This document shows, piece by piece, positions 5,872 to 10,039 of a stretch of 10,039 bases of DNA (its first letter is position 1; each line of letters opens with the position of its first letter). The DNA lies in NCBI GenBank assembly GCA_021153325.1, contig JAGKTQ010000045.1, positions 1 through 10,039 on the forward strand, written 5' to 3'. The position numbers and the translations under genes were made by a program. The stretch comes from Lachnospiraceae bacterium (GTDB lineage Bacteria > Bacillota > Clostridia > Lachnospirales > Lachnospiraceae). The notes below the pieces were generated by a model that saw only the letters and a program-made list of their open reading frames with translations, was not told the origin of the DNA and made no database searches.

Positions 5872-6330
5872 ATGGAAAAACAGGAAAGCCGTGTTGGAAG
5901 TGCAGTAGAAATGTTCGAATCAGGTTATAATTGTTGTCAGGCCGTATTTGCTACTTATGCGGACCTTTATGGAATGGATAGGGAGATGGCTTTAAAGCTT
6001 GCAAGTACAATGGGCGCCGGAATCGGCAGAATGCGTGAGGTGTGTGGAGCTGTGTCAGCAATGGCATTGCTTTATGGATTAAAGAACGGAAACATTGATC
6101 CAAGGGACGCAAAAGCAAAAGAGGAAACGTATACCGTTGTTAGAAATATGGCAGATAAATTTGAAGCAGAAAATGGAAGTATCATTTGCAGAGAATTGTT
6201 AAAACTGAGTGTAAAAAGGGAAGAAAGTGCAAAGCCGGATGAACGGACAAAGGAATATTATATGACTCGTCCGTGCAGCAAGGTCGTTGCCAGTGCAGCT
6301 TCCATTGTGGAGGAATATTTATTATGTTAG
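5872..6330 (+). CDS. C_GCAxxG_C_C family protein
   Basis: This complete 152-residue soluble protein has the conserved cysteines of the C_GCAxxG_C_C family: C21-C22 in SGYNCCQAVF, the glycine-rich core GAGIGRMREVCGAVSA (48-63, C58), C106 in IICRELL, and C135 in TRPCSKVV. The family is thought to bind a metal or redox centre through these cysteines, but its biochemical role is not established. Many members lie near reductase or transport genes. I chose ATG 5872 because GGGAAAGGAA directly precedes it and the family's N-terminal helix follows; the frame is open back to 5809, but that part would translate the hairpin. The gene overlaps the next one by 7 nt, which implies translational coupling. 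Confidence 0.88.
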   Translation: MEKQESRVGSAVEMFESGYNCCQAVFATYADLYGMDREMALKLASTMGAGIGRMREVCGAVSAMALLYGLKNGNIDPRDAKAKEETYTVVRNMADKFEAENGSIICRELLKLSVKREESAKPDERTKEYYMTRPCSKVVASAASIVEEYLLC

Positions 6331-7046
6331 AGCAATTTGCAAGAACAGAGCTTTTGCTTGGTGAGGAAAATATGCAGAAGCTGAATAGTGCAAGGGTAGC
6401 TGTTTTTGGCATTGGTGGTGTAGGTGGCTATGTGGTTGAGGCACTTGCGAGAAGTGGGGTCGGTACACTGGATCTGATCGATAATGATACGGTAGCCTTG
6501 AGCAATTTGAACAGACAGATCATTGCAACGAAGGATACGATCGGACGCTATAAAACAGAAGTCATGAGGGATAGAATCCTGTCCATCAATCCGGAAGCGA
6601 AAGTAAACGTATATAATTGCTTTTATTTGCCGGAAACAGCAGCAGATTTCGATTTTTCCAAGTATTCGTATGTAATTGATGCAGTGGATACTGTGACAGC
6701 CAAGATCGATATTATCATGCAGGCACAGGCAGCAGACGTGCCGGTCATGAGCAGTATGGGAGCAGGAAATAAGCTGGATGCAACGAAGCTTACCGTGACA
6801 GACATTTATAAGACGACGATGTGTCCGCTTGCAAAGGTGATGCGCAGGGAATTAAAAAAGCGTGGAGTAAAGAAATTAAAGGTAGTTTATTCTACCGAGA
6901 AAGCAATCAAGCCGACAGAAATGTGTGAGGAAAATACAGGAAGGCGTTCTACACCGGGCAGTATTGCTTATGTACCTTCTGTGGCAGGGCTTTTGATCGC
7001 CGGGGAAGTTATTAAAGATATCATCGGATATAAAGAAGAAATGTAA
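6324..7046 (+). CDS. tcdA: tRNA threonylcarbamoyladenosine dehydratase, TcdA (ThiF/E1-like)
   Basis: The enzyme uses ATP to convert t6A37 of ANN-decoding tRNAs to its cyclic form (ct6A), acting in the cytoplasm. The product is 240 residues. The ThiF/MoeB-type nucleotide-binding fold shows the GIGGVGG motif (29-35), the acidic ribose contact region DLIDND (50-55), the adenylation segment LSNLNRQI (59-66) with R64, and DAVDTVTAK (119-127). TcdA-specific SSMGAGNKLD (143-152) and TEKAIKP (191-197), with the ...GSIAYVPSVAGL (212-223) C-terminus, separate it from ThiF and MoeB, which carry a CxxC zinc pair missing here. The start ATG overlaps the previous gene's stop, with GGAGGA (6309-6314) inside that gene. 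Its product works on threonine-decoding tRNAs among others, but its adjacency to thrS is across a promoter and may be chance. Confidence 0.93.
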   Translation: MLEQFARTELLLGEENMQKLNSARVAVFGIGGVGGYVVEALARSGVGTLDLIDNDTVALSNLNRQIIATKDTIGRYKTEVMRDRILSINPEAKVNVYNCFYLPETAADFDFSKYSYVIDAVDTVTAKIDIIMQAQAADVPVMSSMGAGNKLDATKLTVTDIYKTTMCPLAKVMRRELKKRGVKKLKVVYSTEKAIKPTEMCEENTGRRSTPGSIAYVPSVAGLLIAGEVIKDIIGYKEEM

Positions 7047-7070
7047 AAATTTGAAAATTGAAAAAAGCTC

Positions 7071-7099
7071 TTTACAGAAATTCAAATTTGGAATATGAT
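7071..7099 (+). promoter_or_regulatory. Strong sigma-A promoter for the thrS leader
   Basis: TTTACA (7071-7076, 5 of 6) and TATGAT (7094-7099, 5 of 6) have the ideal 17-nt spacing. Transcription would start near 7106, giving a leader of about 310 nt. The promoter lies between the arms of an A/T-rich 9-bp inverted repeat (7047-7055 and 7081-7089). Confidence 0.75.
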
Positions 7100-7124
7100 A
7101 GGTGCATAGAAATTTTTTAGTGAA

Positions 7125-7376
7125 AATACGTTGACGAGAAGAGTACGATAGGAAAGATAGCAGAGAGAAACGCCTGTTTCGACAGTGCTGGAAGCGTTTT
7201 TGTTGGAACTATCCGAAAACTAACTCCGAGTGACCCCAATCCGGTCCGGTGATTCCGTTATCATCGAATGAGAGGTTTTGGTAAGACGTAGATTTTGAAT
7301 CCGCGCACAGAACAAGCAGGGTGGAACCGCGAGCAATCGTCCCTTACGCTTCTAACGAAGTGTAAGGGATTTTTTT
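7125..7376 (+). promoter_or_regulatory. T-box riboswitch controlling thrS (threonine specifier)
   Basis: This leader senses uncharged tRNA-Thr. The conserved T-box AGGGTGGAACCGCG is at 7318-7331, with TGGA (7322-7325) to pair with the tRNA acceptor end. Stem I occupies about 7125-7235: the loop-E-like AAGAGTAC (7138-7145), the AG-rich bulge AGAGAG (7161-7166), a GCTGG distal loop, and the specifier context GAAA-ACT-A (7215-7222), giving an ACU threonine specifier at 7219-7221 by analogy with glyQS (GAAA-GGC-A). The antiterminator would pair AGGG with TCCCT (7340-7344), which are also the first bases of the terminator stem, so the two structures exclude each other. Uncharged tRNA-Thr should favour the antiterminator and permit thrS expression. 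Confidence 0.93.
7340..7376 (+). terminator. Regulated terminator of the T-box leader
   Basis: Arms 7340-7352 and 7357-7369 form a 13-bp stem with one G-U pair and a TAAC loop, followed by seven Ts (7370-7376). It ends 38 nt before the thrS start codon. Confidence 0.92.
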
Positions 7377-7414
7377 GTGAACGAGGAATGTATAAAAAAG
7401 AAAGGAAGAGAAAA

Positions 7415-9382
7415 ATGAAAGTAACATTAAAAGATGGCTCCTGTAAAGAATACAGCGAAGCAAAAAGTGTCATTGAAATTGCAGCAGATATCAGTGAAGG
7501 ACTTGCAAGAGTAGCAGCGGCAGCAGAAGTGAACGGAAAAGTAGTAGATTTAAGAACCGTAATTGATTCTGACTGTGAATTAAATATATTAACAGCAAAT
7601 GATGAAGAAGGACTCAGAACGGTACGTCATACGGCTTCCCATGTACTTGCAGAGGCAGTAAAGAGAGTGTTCCCAGAGGCAAAGCTTGCCATTGGACCAA
7701 GTATCGATACAGGATTTTACTATGATTTTGAGCATGAACCTTTCAGCCGTGAGGACTTGGACAAATTAGAAGCAGAAATGAAAAAGATCATCAAAGAAGG
7801 TGCAAAATTAGAGAAATTTACCCTTCCTAGAGAAGAAGCTATCAAATTTATGGAAGAAAAGGATGAGCCTTATAAAGTAGAATTGATTCAGGATTTACCG
7901 GAAGATGCAGAAATTTCCTTCTACAAACAGGGCGAATTTACAGACCTTTGTGCAGGACCACATCTTATGAGCACAAAAGGAATTAAAGCATTTAAATTGA
8001 CAAGTTCCTCTATGGCATATTGGAGAGGGGATTCCAACAGAGCACAATTGCAGCGTATTTATGGAACAGCTTTCAACAAAAAAGAAGAGCTTGCGGCTTA
8101 TTTGGAGCACTTAGAAGATATTAAGAGACGTGACCACAACAAATTGGGAAGAGAAATGGAACTCTTTACAACTGTTGATGTTATCGGACAGGGACTTCCG
8201 CTGTTGATGCCTAAGGGCGCTAAAATGGTGCAGACAATGCAGCGTTGGATCGAAGACTTGGAGGATAATGAATGGGGTTATGTGAGAACAAAGACTCCTC
8301 TTATGGCAAAGAGTGACTTATATAAGATTTCTGGTCACTGGGGACATTATAAAGAAGGAATGTTTGTATTAGGCGATGAAGAAGTAGATAAAGAAGTATT
8401 TGCTTTAAGACCGATGACATGTCCATTCCAGTATTATGTGTATAAGGCAACACAGCATTCTTATAGAGATTTACCAATTCGTTATGGTGAGACTTCTACG
8501 TTGTTCCGTAATGAGGATTCCGGTGAGATGCATGGTTTAACACGTGTTCGTCAGTTTACGATTTCTGAAGGACACTTGATCGTACGTCCTGACCAGATGG
8601 TAGAAGAATTTAAAGGCTGTCTTGCACTGGCAAAACACTGCTTAACAACTTTGGGTGTAGAAGAAGATGTAACTTACCATCTTTCCAAATGGGATCCTGA
8701 AAATAAAGAAAAATATATCGGAGAACCGGAAGTTTGGGAAGAAACACAGCAGCATATGCGTGACATCATGAACGAATTGAACATTCCATTTGTTGAGGAT
8801 GTTGGGGAAGCTGCATTCTATGGACCAAAGATTGATATTAATGCGAAAAACGTATACGGCAAAGAAGATACTATGATCACAATTCAGTGGGATGCTCTTT
8901 TGGCGGAGCAGTTCGATATGTATTACATTGATCAGAATGGTGAAAAGAAACGTCCTTACATCATTCACAGAACTTCTATGGGATGCTACGAAAGAACTCT
9001 TGCATGGTTGATTGAAAAATATGCAGGAAAATTCCCAACATGGTTGTGTCCGGAGCAGGTTCGTGTACTTCCAATTTCCGAAAAATATGCAGATTATGCA
9101 GCAAAAGTAGAAGCAGAATTAAAGAAAAATGGTGTACTTGCTACGATTGATAATCGTTCCGAAAAGATCGGTTACAAGATCCGTGAAACAAGACTTGCAA
9201 AAGTTCCTTATATGTTAGTAGTAGGACAGAAGGAAGAGGAAGAAGGATTAGTTTCTGTAAGAAGCCGTTTTGCAGGAGATGAAGGACAGAAGACTCTGGA
9301 TGAGTTCATCGACCAGATCTGTAAGGAAATCCGTACAAAAGAAATCCGTAAGGAAGAAGTTGTAGAAGAAAAACAGAACTAA
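7415..9382 (+). CDS. thrS: Threonyl-tRNA synthetase
   Basis: The protein charges tRNA-Thr with threonine. It has 655 residues with the full bacterial layout: an N-terminal TGS domain (about 1-62); an editing domain with H72-x3-H76 (HTASH) and C179-x3-H183 (CAGPH), which removes mischarged serine; the class II catalytic core with motif 2 (FRNEDSG) and motif 3 (HRTSMGCYERTL); and an anticodon-binding HGTP domain from about 550. The zinc ligands that recognise threonine are present: C336 (MTCP), H387 (EGHL) and H518 (IIHR). Motif 3 reads RTSMGCYER where E. coli has RAILGSMER, a variant in some Clostridia. ATG 7415 follows AAAGGAAG; upstream in-frame codons would translate the T-box terminator. 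The C-terminus ends in a charged tail (KEIRTKEIRKEEVVEEKQN). Confidence 0.98.
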   Translation: MKVTLKDGSCKEYSEAKSVIEIAADISEGLARVAAAAEVNGKVVDLRTVIDSDCELNILTANDEEGLRTVRHTASHVLAEAVKRVFPEAKLAIGPSIDTGFYYDFEHEPFSREDLDKLEAEMKKIIKEGAKLEKFTLPREEAIKFMEEKDEPYKVELIQDLPEDAEISFYKQGEFTDLCAGPHLMSTKGIKAFKLTSSSMAYWRGDSNRAQLQRIYGTAFNKKEELAAYLEHLEDIKRRDHNKLGREMELFTTVDVIGQGLPLLMPKGAKMVQTMQRWIEDLEDNEWGYVRTKTPLMAKSDLYKISGHWGHYKEGMFVLGDEEVDKEVFALRPMTCPFQYYVYKATQHSYRDLPIRYGETSTLFRNEDSGEMHGLTRVRQFTISEGHLIVRPDQMVEEFKGCLALAKHCLTTLGVEEDVTYHLSKWDPENKEKYIGEPEVWEETQQHMRDIMNELNIPFVEDVGEAAFYGPKIDINAKNVYGKEDTMITIQWDALLAEQFDMYYIDQNGEKKRPYIIHRTSMGCYERTLAWLIEKYAGKFPTWLCPEQVRVLPISEKYADYAAKVEAELKKNGVLATIDNRSEKIGYKIRETRLAKVPYMLVVGQKEEEEGLVSVRSRFAGDEGQKTLDEFIDQICKEIRTKEIRKEEVVEEKQN

Positions 9383-9473
9383 TCAATAAAAAGAATAAGA
9401 TTAAAAATTCAGCAGATACTATCCATGATACAAAAGAATGAGAACATAGAAAAGAAAGGAATGGGTTAGTGAT

Positions 9474-9788
9474 ATGGCTGAATTAAAATGTACTGTTACA
9501 AATTGTGGCTACAACAAGGATAAATATTGTTGTAAAGGTGATATTACGGTAGGCGGTAAAAGTGCCTGTACAACAGACGAGACCTGTTGTGAAAGTTTCC
9601 GTGAAAAAAAAGAAGATTCTTATAGTAATGCAGCGGATAATCCGTGTAGAACAATAAGCATTGACTGCGAAGCAAGTAACTGTGTATACAACAAAGAATA
9701 CAAGTGTTATGCGGATCATGTAGATATTAAAGGAAACAATGCCTGTGATTGCCATGAAACAGCATGTGCAACTTTTAAAGAAAGATAG
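9474..9788 (+). CDS. Tandem DUF1540 cysteine-rich protein
   Basis: This small 104-residue cytosolic protein contains two copies of the DUF1540 motif: copy 1 at about 4-43 (C6, C11, C19, C20, C32, C38, C39) and copy 2 at about 62-102 (C65, C70, C78, C91, C93, C98). Both follow C-x4-C...YNK...C...G-x-x-A-C...T-x-C-x-(S/T)F. Regularly spaced cysteines suggest metal (probably zinc) binding. The role of the domain is unknown, and such proteins are frequent in spore-forming and related Clostridia. The ribosome binding site is poorly placed: AAAGGA lies 13 nt before the ATG. A strong terminator follows, so it probably ends its own transcript. Confidence 0.85.
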   Translation: MAELKCTVTNCGYNKDKYCCKGDITVGGKSACTTDETCCESFREKKEDSYSNAADNPCRTISIDCEASNCVYNKEYKCYADHVDIKGNNACDCHETACATFKER

Positions 9789-9798
9789 TTTATATTTT

Positions 9799-9834
9799 CC
9801 CTCAGAAGTAGGAAATTGCTTCTGGGGGATTTTT
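9799..9834 (+). terminator. Intrinsic terminator of the DUF1540 gene
   Basis: CCCTCAGAAG (9799-9808) pairs with CTTCTGGGGG (9819-9828) with one G-U pair around a 10-nt loop, followed by ATTTTT. It is well placed 10 nt after the stop codon. Confidence 0.88.
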
Positions 9835-9861
9835 ATGCAATGGTGTAGATTGAGGAAAATC

Positions 9862-9890
9862 TTGCATATTCATATGAGCAGTGATATACT
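9862..9890 (+). promoter_or_regulatory. Candidate promoter of the last, partial gene
   Basis: TATACT (9885-9890, 5 of 6) lies 17 nt after TTGCAT (9862-9867, 3 of 6, with the TTG core). Transcription would start near 9897, leaving a leader of about 115 nt before the start codon. Confidence 0.5.
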
Positions 9891-9926
9891 AAAGTAATCA
9901 AATGAAAATATTCATTTTCTTTTTTT

Positions 9927-9966
9927 CGGCAATATAGCCGTCTGATTTATTCAAGCCGGATCCGGC
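9927..9966 (+). other. Structured leader: two GC-rich inverted repeats
   Basis: CGGC-AATATA-GCCG (9927-9940) forms a 4-bp stem. GCCGGATCCGGC (9955-9966) is a perfect 12-bp palindrome. The GCCG/CGGC units can also pair across the two elements, allowing alternative folds. Just upstream is an A/T hairpin (GAAAAT-ATTC-ATTTTC, about 9904-9919) followed by a T-run, which might act as an attenuator. No known riboswitch class was recognised. Confidence 0.4.
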
Positions 9967-10011
9967 ACAGGATTTCATTTATTTTTATTTTACTTAAGGA
10001 GGACTATGCTT

Positions 10012-10039
10012 ATGGCAGACACATTAAAAAACTATTTTC
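10012..10039 (+). CDS. Start of an unidentified gene (3' truncated)
   Basis: AAGGAGG (9996-10002) lies 9 nt before ATG 10012, an almost ideal ribosome binding site, and the frame reads MADTLKNYF to the window edge. An in-frame ATG at 10006 is only 3 nt from the ribosome binding site and is less likely. Nine codons are too few to identify the product. Confidence 0.7.

Noticed and set aside
7047..7089. 9-bp A/T-only-type inverted repeat after tcdA as a terminator
   Set aside because: The stem is nearly all A/T with a 25-nt loop and no T-run, and it spans the thrS promoter; chance in A/T-rich DNA is likely.
7233..7235. ACC as the T-box specifier codon
   Set aside because: The GAAA-ACT-A context at 7215-7222 aligns better with the specifier loop of characterised T-boxes; both codons mean threonine, so the assignment of thrS control is unaffected.
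1..10039. CRISPR array, insertion sequence, prophage or toxin-antitoxin pair
   Set aside because: No regularly spaced repeats, transposase or integrase motifs, terminal inverted repeats, or paired small toxin/antitoxin-like genes were seen on either strand.

Overview
The window looks like chromosomal DNA of a low-GC Gram-positive anaerobe, most likely a member of the Lachnospiraceae (Clostridia). The signs are A/T-rich sequence, strong AGGAGG-type ribosome binding sites, a T-box leader on a threonyl-tRNA synthetase gene, and a gene set typical of that family (cytidylate kinase-like protein, SEC-C protein, C_GCAxxG_C_C protein, tandem DUF1540 protein). This placement is inferred from gene content; no rRNA or other marker gene is present.

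Left part (1-2700): the last codons of an integral membrane protein, probably a MATE transporter, are followed by a cytidylate kinase-like gene broken by a one-base frameshift. An intrinsic terminator with an overlapping promoter leads to a YihX-like HAD phosphatase gene. Next come two minus-strand genes. One is a small unrecognised protein broken by an exact 7-bp tandem duplication; its terminator lies inside the 3' end of the HAD gene. The other is a two-helix membrane protein that probably starts at TTG. The spacer at 2382-2701 holds a GC-rich terminator hairpin, a possible 44-codon ORF with a very strong ribosome binding site, and the likely promoter of the SEC-C gene.

Middle part (2702-7046): all plus strand. 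A SEC-C zinc-motif protein and a small unknown membrane protein precede a complete Ktr/Trk-type potassium uptake pair: the channel-like subunit (KtrB/TrkH) and its cytoplasmic RCK gating subunit (KtrA/TrkA). After a perfect 11-bp hairpin come a C_GCAxxG_C_C family protein and, overlapping it by 7 nt, a TcdA-type E1-like enzyme that cyclises t6A in tRNA.

Right part (7047-10039): a near-consensus promoter drives a long T-box leader with a threonine (ACU) specifier, T-box sequence and terminator/antiterminator switch, followed by thrS. A tandem DUF1540 cysteine-rich protein with its own terminator follows, then a promoter and a structured ~115-nt leader for a gene of which only the first nine codons are present.

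Most of the window is ordinary core genome. The least ordinary features are the two nearby frameshifted genes, especially the 7-bp duplication, the terminator embedded in an opposing coding sequence, and a few unexplained hairpins. I did not find a convincing new multi-gene system.
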